From positions 1,240,001-1,304,000 of the forward strand of contig OZ243947.1 in NCBI GenBank assembly GCA_965214375.1: a stretch of 64,000 nt of DNA. Reading direction: 5' to 3'. Shown piece after piece: positions 54,422 to 63,380 of this stretch. Position 1 is the first letter of the stretch; each line of letters opens with the position of its first letter. The notes beneath the pieces are model-generated. The model saw only the letters and a program-made list of their open reading frames with translations. It had not been told where the DNA came from and ran no database searches. A program made the position numbers and the translations under genes. The DNA comes from Endobugula sp965214375. Its GTDB lineage: Bacteria; Pseudomonadota; Gammaproteobacteria; Pseudomonadales; Cellvibrionaceae.

Positions 54422-55933
54422 TCACATGCCATCAACAATAAATTGACCATTATCAATCAGAGTTTGCAGGTTAATCGCACCGGTACCCATATCGGTTAAG
54501 GTAATCGTCAAGTCAGTAAAACCACTACCATCACCATTGGCATCAACTGTAATAGTGACATCCTCCCCCTCTACCGCATCGGTTCCCGATAAATAATTAC
54601 TTAAGTTATCGCTAGATTACCCTATTAAAACACTCTTTAAATCCAATAGATCACCGCCATCATCCACTGAAGCGATACTAAATTCATCAGAAGAAAAAAC
54701 TCTATCTGCATCAACATAAAAAGCAACATCCACAAACACTGTGGCTGACTCAGTCTGGCCTGCCGATGTCTCAACGGTATAACTAAAACTATCTCTACCC
54801 GTAAAACCATTTGACGGGTCATAGAAAAAATTACCGTCTTTATCCAACTTAACCTCACCACCATGTTCCGATGTATTACTATCCAAACTAAAGGTGATCA
54901 CCAAGCCGTTGGATAAGGTAACACTGTAACTCTCGACATAGACAGTCCCTGATGTACTTTCTGATGTGGTCACCGAGGTACTCACTACCGTCTCTTGCGC
55001 CAATTGGATCTTTAATTGGCTAAGAACGCCCGGCATGGCCGGGTCAGGGTCAATAAGATCAGGCGGACCAGGATCAAGGCCAGGACCAGTATCTGCAGGG
55101 CCACCGGGGTCTGGCGGGTCTATTTCACCACCTCCGGTCGAACCACCTCCAGATGAACCACCTCCAGCATTGACAGGTGTTGGTGTCACAGTGGTGCGCG
55201 TACCATCAGGTGCTACACGTATCACTTCGTCATGCGCCATCAAATCCATGATACCAATATTGAAATCATCATTTTGTGTCGTTGCCACGGTATCGTCGAT
55301 AGCATTGTACAAAAACGTCACTTCTGTCTTTAGCAATTCCGGAGGAGGCGGTGGCGGTGGCGGTATATTTGGTGATGGAAAATTCGGTTTCTGATCATCC
55401 GGCTCACCCCGAGGAATTTCTGGAAGCGTCTCGTCAGGGTCAGGAAATAACGGCGGCGCAAAAGGCGCTATTGGATTTAAAAGCGTGTTGGGAGGTGTGT
55501 CACCACCCTGCCCGGCTGGTGGCAGAGTAGCAAGATCATCCACCACTTGATCAGAGCGGCTTTCCTGTTCCGCTGTTTGTTGCGTAATACCTGCATCAGG
55601 GAAAACGTTATTGAATAAGTCAATAATCTCGCTTGAAGGCGTTTCACCAATAGTGACCGGTGAATCAATAGATGACTGCGAAATTAATGAGGCAATGGTA
55701 TCAAACAGAGTGTCATCAAATTTGGCTGCACATGCGGAATCTATTGAGACAACACCTTGGGAAGCATTTTGACTGAGTCCGATAGTAGCTCTGGAGCCGT
55801 CAGATGTCACCACAGTATCACCCATAAAGAGTGTATCACCGGGCTTGGCGATCACCCGCTCTCCATTGGCACGGAGAATCAACGCATTACCTGTGCCTGC
55901 AATACCTTCAATTTTTCCGATTATATCTGCCAT
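54422..55933 (-). pseudogene. Surface adhesin-like protein with retention module, truncated by an in-frame stop
   Basis: The ORF starts at ATG 55933 (MADIIGKIEGIAGTGNALIL). The N-terminus resembles the LapA/BapA-type retention domain, with GDTLFMGDTVVTSDGSRATI. A Pro-rich linker (PPPPPPPP) and a Gly/Ser linker follow. A VCBS-like Ig domain (SFSYTVETSAGQTESATVFV) comes next. An in-frame TAA (54617-54619) ends LDLKSVLIG; SSDNLSNYLSGTDAVEGEDV and ITVDANGDGSGFTDLTITL continue to TGA 54422-54424, like a type I secretion C-terminus. A GAA to TAA change fits. No ABC/HlyD/TolC or LapD/LapG genes are in the window. At about 504 codons it is small for this class. Confidence 0.8.
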
Positions 55934-55990
55934 CAAAAGCTCTTATCAATTTTTATATATTTTTCGCCTCCCTGACAGTTTAAAAAGAGA

Positions 55991-57046
55991 TTATTTTCCA
56001 GTGAATAATGCCCAGCTATCAATCAGACTTTGCATTTGCTTGAGCGTACCGACGGTAACACGCAAGCCCAAGCGATTGTTCCAGCCTTTGGGTCTGACTA
56101 AAAATCCCTGGTGTTGTAAATAGTGACCCAGCACTTCCGCGTTGACCGGGAAACACCACAGATAATTTGCCTGACTTGGCCAATACATAATCGCTTGCTG
56201 GTCCAGCCAAGATTCCAATAATGGTTTTGCTTTTTGCATCACTTCCGCAACATACGCCTTAGTATACTCAGGGTTATCCAATGCCGCGTTTGCGGCTACC
56301 ACCGACAATTGATTCACATCATATGGACCCCGGATATTACACAAAGCCGTGATATTATCTGGCGCTGATATCAGGTACGCAAAACGTAAAGAAGGAATAC
56401 CCCAGGTTTTAGAAAACGTGCGCGTAATAAAAATATTGGGTAAAGCACTGATAGCATCACAAACGGTTTGCTGTGTATATTCAAAATAACATTCATCAAC
56501 CAAAATGGCCGCATGAGGTGCCTGACGAGCAATATTTTTTACCTCTTCTACTGGCAACAGTGTTCCACAAGGGTTGTTAGGGTTGGAAATCACAACGAGT
56601 CTGGTTTTCGGTGTGATGGCCGCCAGTACCTCCTTCAGAGGATAACCGGCTTCGTGCGTATAGTGTGGCTGAATAATCTCCATGGCTTCCACTTGAGCAC
56701 ATTGTTCATACATAGCGAAACTAGGACCAGGAATAATCGCTTGGTCTCCCGGTTGTGCGACAGCACGAAACACCAAATCAATGCCCTGATCCGAACCATT
56801 GGTAATCATGAGATGTTCTGGCAAAACACCAGAATAGGTCGCTAAACGCTGAACAATATCACCATAAGAGGGGTACATCTGTAAGCGATCAGAATCGATA
56901 TACTCCCGCAACGCCTGCTTAATCGGTTCGCTTACAGGAATGGTGCGCTCGTTAAAATCTAGCAAGGTAAATGCTTGCGGATTACGCCCTTCCAGTGGCG
57001 GTTTATAGGCCGACATTGCCGTAATGTGTTTTTTAATCACTGACAT
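55991..57046 (-). CDS. hisC: Histidinol-phosphate aminotransferase
   Basis: A 351-residue class II PLP aminotransferase for histidine synthesis. The PLP lysine is in TRTFSKTWGIPSLRFAYL. Other blocks are MITNGSDQGIDLVFRAVAQP, VVISNPNNPCGTLLPVEE and ILVDECYFEY. Some members of this group also act on tyrosine or phenylalanine, and the loss of the TyrB-like gene at 7081-8282 makes this worth a note, though it is speculative. It lies 17 bp after proB on the same strand, so they may be cotranscribed. Confidence 0.85.
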   Translation of the reverse strand: MSVIKKHITAMSAYKPPLEGRNPQAFTLLDFNERTIPVSEPIKQALREYIDSDRLQMYPSYGDIVQRLATYSGVLPEHLMITNGSDQGIDLVFRAVAQPGDQAIIPGPSFAMYEQCAQVEAMEIIQPHYTHEAGYPLKEVLAAITPKTRLVVISNPNNPCGTLLPVEEVKNIARQAPHAAILVDECYFEYTQQTVCDAISALPNIFITRTFSKTWGIPSLRFAYLISAPDNITALCNIRGPYDVNQLSVVAANAALDNPEYTKAYVAEVMQKAKPLLESWLDQQAIMYWPSQANYLWCFPVNAEVLGHYLQHQGFLVRPKGWNNRLGLRVTVGTLKQMQSLIDSWALFTGK

Positions 57047-57063
57047 AAACAGCCATAAACCCC

Positions 57064-58185
57064 TTAAACAAGCACCAGATTATCCCGGTGAATTAATTCT
57101 TCTTCATTTTTATAGCCCAGTAACGATTCAATCATATCACTGGGTTGCCCTAGTATTTTTTCAGTTTCCTGATGGTTATAGTTCACTAAGCCACGGGCAA
57201 TTTCACGGCCATCAGTCGACTTGCACACCACCATATCACCACGGGTAAATTCACCGTGCGAAGCAATCACACCCACGGATAATAAACTGCGTCCAGATTG
57301 GCTGAGTACCCTTACCGCACCTTCGTCAAGCACTAACTCACCCCGAGATTGCAACTGCCCAGCCAACCAGCGCTTGCGAGCCGCTTGAGGCTGTTGATCC
57401 GCCAACAGTAATGAACCTAGTTCTTCGCCCTGAGACATTCGCACCAATACATTATCTAATTGCCCACCGACAATGAGGGTATGCGTCCCCGAACGAGCCG
57501 CCAAGCGCGCAGCTCTGACCTTGGTAATCATACCGCCACGCCCCAGAGCACCACCACTGCCAGCCATCTCATCTAATGCATCAGAAGACGCTGCTACGTT
57601 ATTAACGAGGCTGGCATCAGAATTTGAACGTGGATCAGAGGTATACATACCTTTTTGGTCGGTCATCAGTACTAGTAAATCGGCTTCGGCTAAATTGGCC
57701 ACCAATGCTGCCAGAGTATCGTTATCACCGAAACGAATTTCTTCAGTAACGACGGTGTCATTTTCATTGACGACAGGCACGACACCGACACGCAACAAAG
57801 CTTTTAACGTAGAGCGTGCATTTAAATAGCGTTCACGATTAGATAAGTCATCATGATCGACCAGTATCTGAGCGGTATGGACACCATATTGCTGAAATGC
57901 CTGCTCATAGGCTTGTATCAAACCCATCTGCCCTACCGCTGCTGCTGCCTGCAATTCGTGCACACTATCGGGTCTAGTCAGCCAACCCAAACGGCTCATA
58001 CCGGCGGCTACTGCACCAGAAGACACCAATACCACTTCCACACCAGACTGTTGCAGTTGGTGTATTTGCTCCACCCATTGTGTAATAGCAACAGTATCCA
58101 GCCCCTGTCCATGATTGGTTAACAGGGAGCTGCCTATTTTTATCACCCAACGGCGGGCTTGTTTCACTTTATTGCGGTTTGACAC
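57064..58185 (-). CDS. proB: Glutamate 5-kinase with PUA domain
   Basis: A 373-residue enzyme for the first step of proline synthesis. The amino-acid kinase domain shows RRWVIKIGSSLLTNHGQGLD, VVNENDTVVTEEIRFGDNDT and GSGGALGRGGMITKVRAARL. The C-terminal PUA domain is present (RGELVLDEGAVRVL, GVIASHGEFTRGDMVVC). It starts 14 bp after obgE on the same strand, the standard obgE-proB order. Confidence 0.96.
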   Translation of the reverse strand: MSNRNKVKQARRWVIKIGSSLLTNHGQGLDTVAITQWVEQIHQLQQSGVEVVLVSSGAVAAGMSRLGWLTRPDSVHELQAAAAVGQMGLIQAYEQAFQQYGVHTAQILVDHDDLSNRERYLNARSTLKALLRVGVVPVVNENDTVVTEEIRFGDNDTLAALVANLAEADLLVLMTDQKGMYTSDPRSNSDASLVNNVAASSDALDEMAGSGGALGRGGMITKVRAARLAARSGTHTLIVGGQLDNVLVRMSQGEELGSLLLADQQPQAARKRWLAGQLQSRGELVLDEGAVRVLSQSGRSLLSVGVIASHGEFTRGDMVVCKSTDGREIARGLVNYNHQETEKILGQPSDMIESLLGYKNEEELIHRDNLVLV

Positions 58186-58199
58186 AAGCTTTTCTTCAT

Positions 58200-59411
58200 T
58201 TATTCGACATAAAACACATCAACATCATAATCATCTTCGTCCGTGCCATCAAAGCCATTCTCTGACGATTTCTCTTTTTCTTGTAAACGCTGATAACGCT
58301 GCTTTTCTCGCAAGGTCTCAATACGTTCACGCGCATCACGTTGTAGCACGCGTTGATACTCAAGCTCTTGCTCTGCCAACTCAGGGTTATCTTTTTCCTG
58401 CTGACGTATAGCTTCAATGGAATCCATAATATCGTGGCAAATGGTCTGCGTTCCCTGCTGATTAATGGCAGCAATGGAATATACAGGTCCTTTCCAATTC
58501 AAACCATCAATCACTTCTCGACAGCGCTCTTCAAGCTCTTCCTCGGGAACGAGATCGGTTTTATTCAAAATTAACCAACAATCACGACTTGCCAGCGCGT
58601 CACTAAAACGCTCCAATTCCCGGAAAATACTTTGTGCATTATCCAAAGGCGTCGTTCCATCATAAGGACACATATCCACAATATGCAGCAATACCCGACA
58701 ACGAGTTAAGTGTTTGAGAAAACGAATACCCAATCCTGCGCCCTCAGAAGCGCCCTCTATCAAACCGGGAATATCCGCGACTACAAAACTGCGATGCTGT
58801 TCAACTTTAACGACACCTAAATTAGGTACCAAGGTCGTAAACGGGTAATTGGCCACTTTGGGTTTTGCTGACGATACCGCACGGATAAAAGTCGATTTAC
58901 CGGCATTCGGCAAACCCAACAATCCCACATCTGCCAATACTTTTAGCTCCAACTTCAGATTACGCTGCTCACCTTCGCTACCGGGAGAGGTCTGCCTTGG
59001 CGCTCGATTGACACTGGATTTAAAGCGCGTATTACCCAAACCGTGAAAACCACCTTGAGCCACAAGCAAGCGCTCTTTATCAGCGGTAATATCCCCGAGC
59101 AATTCATCAGTTTCAATATCGAAAATTGAAGTTCCTACGGGAACCTTCAGCACTAGGTCTTCACCTTTGGCACCCGTACAGTTCTTACCCTTACCCGATT
59201 CACCATTTTGTGCACGGTATTTGGGCTGATACCGATAATCCACTAGAGTATTTAAGTCCGCATCACCTTCAAGGTATACACTACCGCCATCACCACCGTC
59301 CCCCCCATCGGGGCCACCTTTAGCAATATATTTTTCACGGCGAAAGCTTAAGCAACCATTACCACCGTTGCCCGCAAATACCAAGATGGGTGCTTCATCA
59401 ACAAATTTCAT
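58200..59411 (-). CDS. obgE: GTPase ObgE/CgtA
   Basis: A 403-residue essential GTPase involved in ribosome maturation. The N-terminal Obg fold is glycine-rich (FVDEAPILVFAGNGGNGCLS, GGPDGGDGGDGGSVYLEGD). The G domain has GLPNAGKSTFIRAV (G1), ADIPGLIEGASEGAGLGIRF (G3) and LNKTDLV (G4). The C-terminal tail is acidic (DGTDEDDYDVDVFYVE), as in many gammaproteobacterial homologs. It is followed by proB and preceded by the rpmA terminator. Confidence 0.96.
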   Translation of the reverse strand: MKFVDEAPILVFAGNGGNGCLSFRREKYIAKGGPDGGDGGDGGSVYLEGDADLNTLVDYRYQPKYRAQNGESGKGKNCTGAKGEDLVLKVPVGTSIFDIETDELLGDITADKERLLVAQGGFHGLGNTRFKSSVNRAPRQTSPGSEGEQRNLKLELKVLADVGLLGLPNAGKSTFIRAVSSAKPKVANYPFTTLVPNLGVVKVEQHRSFVVADIPGLIEGASEGAGLGIRFLKHLTRCRVLLHIVDMCPYDGTTPLDNAQSIFRELERFSDALASRDCWLILNKTDLVPEEELEERCREVIDGLNWKGPVYSIAAINQQGTQTICHDIMDSIEAIRQQEKDNPELAEQELEYQRVLQRDARERIETLREKQRYQRLQEKEKSSENGFDGTDEDDYDVDVFYVE

Positions 59412-59493
59412 CAGGTATCCGGCTTAATTACAAAGCCATTTTGTCATTAACGTTTAGTGATGTATTGTAACCACAAATAAAAAATAAGAGGCA

Positions 59494-59527
59494 AATAAAA
59501 AGCCCTACCGCAACGCGCTAGGGCTTC
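59494..59527 (-). terminator. Intrinsic terminator after rpmA
   Basis: On the minus strand AGCCCTA...TAGGGCT forms a 7-bp stem with a GC-rich loop, followed by TTTTTATTT. It lies 45 bp after the rpmA stop and separates rplU-rpmA from obgE. Confidence 0.8.
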
Positions 59528-59571
59528 CTTTACCTGTCCTATTCATCGGGCAGTTATGTCGGGCCAGTCGA

Positions 59572-59829
59572 TTAAGCAGTAACAATACTGACAAATTGAC
59601 GGTTTTTAGGGCCTTTTACTTCAAACTTAACTGCACCATCGGCTTTAGCAAACAAGGTATGATCTTTACCTATGCCCACATTTTCGCCCGGATGCATACG
59701 GGTACCACGTTGACGCACAATAATATTACCCGCAAGGACATTTTCACCACCAAAGCGCTTTACACCAAGGCGTTTACTAATGGAATCGCGGCCGTTATTA
59801 GTACTACCACCAGCTTTCTTATGTGCCAT
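59572..59829 (-). CDS. rpmA: 50S ribosomal protein L27
   Basis: An 85-residue protein with the standard N-terminus MAHKKAGGSTNNGRDSISKR and body LGVKRFGGENVLAGNIIVRQ, RGTRMHPGENVGIGKDHTLF. Its N-terminal tail reaches the peptidyl transferase centre. It follows rplU by 13 bp, the universal order. Confidence 0.98.
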   Translation of the reverse strand: MAHKKAGGSTNNGRDSISKRLGVKRFGGENVLAGNIIVRQRGTRMHPGENVGIGKDHTLFAKADGAVKFEVKGPKNRQFVSIVTA

Positions 59830-59842
59830 GAGTCATATACTC

Positions 59843-60451
59843 CTATTTATTCAGTTCTTTCGCTTGAGCAACCCAATCGTCACGCTCAATAAGGCCTTTT
59901 AAACTTAATTCTTCATCAACTTTTGCAATATCATCAGCTGACCAACCTGCAATTTGAGCAAATGTTGTGATATCAGCCTCATTCAGTTTCTTCACTAATA
60001 CAGGGCCTACACCAGTCAATTTGGACAAATCATCAACACCTTCTGATTTTGCTGCTGCCTTTTTCGGTGCGGCTTTCTCAGCTTTTGAAGCAGCATCTTT
60101 CTTTGCATCCGCTTTCTTAGGCGCTGCTTTTGTAGCACCAGAAGCCAAGATATTCGTGATTTTTACTTCGGTGAACCACTGGCGGTGACCTTGACGCTTC
60201 ATAGAGTGTTTACGGCGACGGAATTTAATAATGCGAACTTTTTCGCTACGATTATGGCTGAGCACTTCAGCAGATACCGCCGCACCCTCAACAACCGGCG
60301 TACCAATAGTGACATTATCACCATCAGTCACCATCAGAACTTCATCAAACTGGATGGTTTCACCCGTTGCTGCTTCAATTTTTTCCAATTTCAGGGTTTC
60401 ACCCTGAGTCACACGATGCTGTTTACCACCGCTTTTTATTACTGCGTACAT
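59843..60451 (-). CDS. rplU: 50S ribosomal protein L21 with C-terminal helix-hairpin-helix extension
   Basis: From ATG 60451 (MYAVIKSGGKQHRVTQGETL, GGAG 9 bases upstream) the protein has 202 residues. The first 103 form a complete L21, ending KFRRRKHSMKRQGHRQWFTE, VKITNI. An Ala/Lys-rich linker (GATKAAPKKADAKKDAASKA) follows, then a helix-hairpin-helix-like domain: DDLSKLTGVGPVLVKKLNEA, DITTFAQIAGWSADDIAKVD. Most gammaproteobacterial L21 proteins stop at about 103 residues; this extension is known in some alphaproteobacteria. Its role is not known. An ORF start at 60532 adds 27 poor-quality codons. Confidence 0.95.
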   Translation of the reverse strand: MYAVIKSGGKQHRVTQGETLKLEKIEAATGETIQFDEVLMVTDGDNVTIGTPVVEGAAVSAEVLSHNRSEKVRIIKFRRRKHSMKRQGHRQWFTEVKITNILASGATKAAPKKADAKKDAASKAEKAAPKKAAAKSEGVDDLSKLTGVGPVLVKKLNEADITTFAQIAGWSADDIAKVDEELSLKGLIERDDWVAQAKELNK

Positions 60452-60755
60452 TGTACTTGCTCCACTGTTCGTCTTAACCTGAACTGATGGACGACACGAA
60501 GTGCTGTCTGACAGCTTGCAATACGACTGCATTTGTAGCAGCCATATGAACTTGCGCCGTAACCGTTTAGATTACTGAGTAATTTAAGGGGTGCGCATTC
60601 TACGACAATTACCCTGCGCTGGCAACGTTTTTTTATGGTGACAACACTATCCGTTAAAGAGCGTCATTCAAGCGCTGATAATAGGCCTAGAAACCTTGAC
60701 AGGCCTTACCTGCACTCCTAGGATTGGGCTTTCAATTATTTAATAAGATCATTAC

Positions 60756-61718
60756 ATGCTGTCGTTCCATCATGTCGTCGCTGACGATTTCGAAGCTGTT
60801 AATCAGCTAATTATCCAACAAATTCACTCCCACGTTGATCTGGTAGAGGATATCGGTCATTACCTATTAGAAGCCGGAGGTAAACGGTTACGCCCATTAC
60901 TGGTGCTTTTGATGGCGAATAGTCTGGGGTACAAGGGCACTCAGCATCACGATTTGGCGGCTATTATCGAATTTATTCACTCTGCTACACTGTTACACGA
61001 CGATGTCATCGATATTTCTGACTTGCGTCGTGGCCGCCCAACCGCTAACGCCAAATGGGGAAATGCACCTAGCGTTCTGGTTGGCGATTTTCTGTATTCG
61101 CGTGCGTTTCAAATGATGGTCAGCATTAACGATATGGAAATCATGGGAATTCTTTCAGATACCACTAATGCCATCTCAGAAGGTGAAGTACAGCAACTGG
61201 TGAACGCCAAAGATCCGAGCACGACTGAGGAGAATTACTTTAATGTGATTCATAAAAAAACGGCGATTTTATTTGAAGGCGCCTGTGAAACTGCGGCAAC
61301 TCTAGCAGGCTGTGATAATAATACCAAAAATGCTCTGCGTTTATATGGTTACCACCTTGGGCTTGCCTTTCAATTAATTGATGATGCTCTAGACTATACA
61401 GGTAGTACAGAAGCACTCGGTAAAAATGTGGGTGATGACCTATCTGAGGGCAAACCCACATTACCGTTAATTTATGCCATGGCTAACAGTTCACCTGAAC
61501 ACGCGGAGTGTATTGCGGAGAGCATTCGAGCTGGCGACTGTAGTCATCTTGACAAGATTGTCGCTATCATTAATGAATGCGGTGCGATCACTTACACCCA
61601 AGAAAAAGCACAACAGCATATGCAAAAAGCCGTTGAGCAATTGCAGGTATTAGAACAGTCTGCATACAAAGAGGCACTAAGTGATCTTGCACATTATTCT
61701 ATTAGTAGAAACACATAA
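60756..61718 (+). CDS. ispB: Polyprenyl (octaprenyl) diphosphate synthase
   Basis: A 320-residue trans-prenyltransferase that makes the ubiquinone side chain. The first aspartate-rich motif is in SATLLHDDVIDISDLRRGRP and the second in LAFQLIDDALDYTGS. GGKRLRPLLVLLMA is the other conserved block. It is divergent from rplU, as in most gammaproteobacteria, across about 300 bp. That interval holds the rplU upstream region; I see no strong promoter match in it. Confidence 0.95.
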   Translation: MLSFHHVVADDFEAVNQLIIQQIHSHVDLVEDIGHYLLEAGGKRLRPLLVLLMANSLGYKGTQHHDLAAIIEFIHSATLLHDDVIDISDLRRGRPTANAKWGNAPSVLVGDFLYSRAFQMMVSINDMEIMGILSDTTNAISEGEVQQLVNAKDPSTTEENYFNVIHKKTAILFEGACETAATLAGCDNNTKNALRLYGYHLGLAFQLIDDALDYTGSTEALGKNVGDDLSEGKPTLPLIYAMANSSPEHAECIAESIRAGDCSHLDKIVAIINECGAITYTQEKAQQHMQKAVEQLQVLEQSAYKEALSDLAHYSISRNT

Positions 61719-61766
61719 CCACCAACCCATAGGTAAAGGCTAGTACATAGCCCATCTACGCAGACG

Positions 61767-63380
61767 ATGAAAAAAACAATGATGCAACAGATGGAACACC
61801 TTCAAAAACATCAACAACGACTTGATAAAAAGTCATTGCGTCACCTGTTTGAAGAAGATCATCAACGCGCGACTTTTTTTTGCGTTGAAGCGGGTGAACT
61901 GTACCTAGATTATTCAAAGAATTATATTGATCATCAAGCACTTGACGCATTACTAACGGTTTGCGAAGAAAAGACACTTCCACAAAAAATTACTGCTTTA
62001 TTAATCGGTGAAAAGGTCAACAATACAGAAAATCGACCGGCTTTACACAGTGCATTACGCTTTCAAGGACAAGCGGTAACGGAACAAGAACACGCTGTCA
62101 CACAGGCACTGACCAACATGGAAAGTATTGTCGAAAAACTGTATTCCGGGCAATGGCGGGGCTACAATAAACAACCGATTACAACGGTAGTGAATATTGG
62201 TATTGGTGGCTCAGACTTGGGGCCACGCATGGCGGCACAAGCGCTCTCTGAATACACGCAATCGATTGAGGTGATTTTTATCGCCAACATCGATGGTGCC
62301 GACTTGAGCGATACTTTACAAAAACTTAAGCCAGAAAACACTTTATTTATTATTGCATCCAAGTCTTTTACGACACTAGAAACATTGGAAAATGCACTGA
62401 GTGCCCGCCAATGGATGATTGCTGCTGGATGTAATGAAGACCAGCTGCAACATCACTTTGTTGCGGTCAGTGCAAATATTGCCGCAGCCGAACAATTTGG
62501 CATTGCTAGCCACAATATATTACCCATGTGGGACTGGGTCGGGGGACGCTATTCTTTATGGTCAGCAATTGGTCTTCCCATCGCTATCGCTATTGGCATG
62601 GACAACTTTAGGCAATTGTTAGCCGGTGCCAATGCCATGGACCATCATTTTGCAACCGCTCCCCTAAAAAACAATATGCCTGTTATCATGGCGCTGTTAA
62701 CATTTTGGTATAATCAATATTGGGGAACAACAGCACATGCTGTTTTACCTTATGCACAACGTTTAAGCCGACTACCGGCTTACTTACAACAGCTTGATAT
62801 GGAAAGCCTCGGAAAAAGTGTGACCCGCGATGGACATACCATCAACTACACAACGGGTAATATTATCTGGGGAACGGAAGGTACTAACGGCCAGCATAGT
62901 TTTCATCAACTATTGCATCAGGGAACGCTATTGATACCAGCAGACTTTCTCGCGATTAAGCAATCCATGAGTTCATTGGAACAACAACACAAACATTTAC
63001 TCGCCTGCTGCATTAGCCAGTCTCAAGCACTGTTGCAAGGTAAAACACTAACCGACGCAAAAAAGGAATTAAAACAACAAGGCCTAAGCGAAGATGCTAT
63101 TCATATTCTCGCACCACACAAAGTGATTAGTGGTAATAAGCCGAGTAATACTCTTATTATAAACACACTAAATCCAAACACACTGGGAAGCTTGATTGCT
63201 CTGTACGAACACAAGGTTTATACATTAAGTGTGTTACTGGATATTAATCCTTTTGATCAATGGGGCGTTGAGCTGGGAAAACAATTAGGCAAGCCTATTT
63301 ACCATGCGATTAATACTGGTGATATCAATGGGCAATGGGACAGCTCAACTCAGGCGCTACTGAAAAAATTGATTAATTGA
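61767..63380 (+). CDS. pgi: Glucose-6-phosphate isomerase
   Basis: A 537-residue isomerase between glucose 6-phosphate and fructose 6-phosphate. Signature blocks are NIGIGGSDLGPRMAAQALSE, VGGRYSLWSAIGLPIAIAIG and the PGI motif IIWGTEGTNGQHSFHQLLHQ. The active-site Lys is in GVELGKQLGKPIYHAI. It lies 48 bp after ispB and overlaps the end of the convergent gene by 8 bp. Confidence 0.97.
   Translation: MKKTMMQQMEHLQKHQQRLDKKSLRHLFEEDHQRATFFCVEAGELYLDYSKNYIDHQALDALLTVCEEKTLPQKITALLIGEKVNNTENRPALHSALRFQGQAVTEQEHAVTQALTNMESIVEKLYSGQWRGYNKQPITTVVNIGIGGSDLGPRMAAQALSEYTQSIEVIFIANIDGADLSDTLQKLKPENTLFIIASKSFTTLETLENALSARQWMIAAGCNEDQLQHHFVAVSANIAAAEQFGIASHNILPMWDWVGGRYSLWSAIGLPIAIAIGMDNFRQLLAGANAMDHHFATAPLKNNMPVIMALLTFWYNQYWGTTAHAVLPYAQRLSRLPAYLQQLDMESLGKSVTRDGHTINYTTGNIIWGTEGTNGQHSFHQLLHQGTLLIPADFLAIKQSMSSLEQQHKHLLACCISQSQALLQGKTLTDAKKELKQQGLSEDAIHILAPHKVISGNKPSNTLIINTLNPNTLGSLIALYEHKVYTLSVLLDINPFDQWGVELGKQLGKPIYHAINTGDINGQWDSSTQALLKKLIN

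Noticed and set aside
54966..55394. Glycine/proline-rich plus-strand ORF opposite the adhesin
   Set aside because: It is the antisense shadow of the adhesin linker (PPPP and GGGS repeats), with no ribosome site or family match.
60452..60532. Longer N-terminus for L21
   Set aside because: L21 universally starts MYAVI; the extra codons are non-conserved and a good ribosome site precedes 60451.
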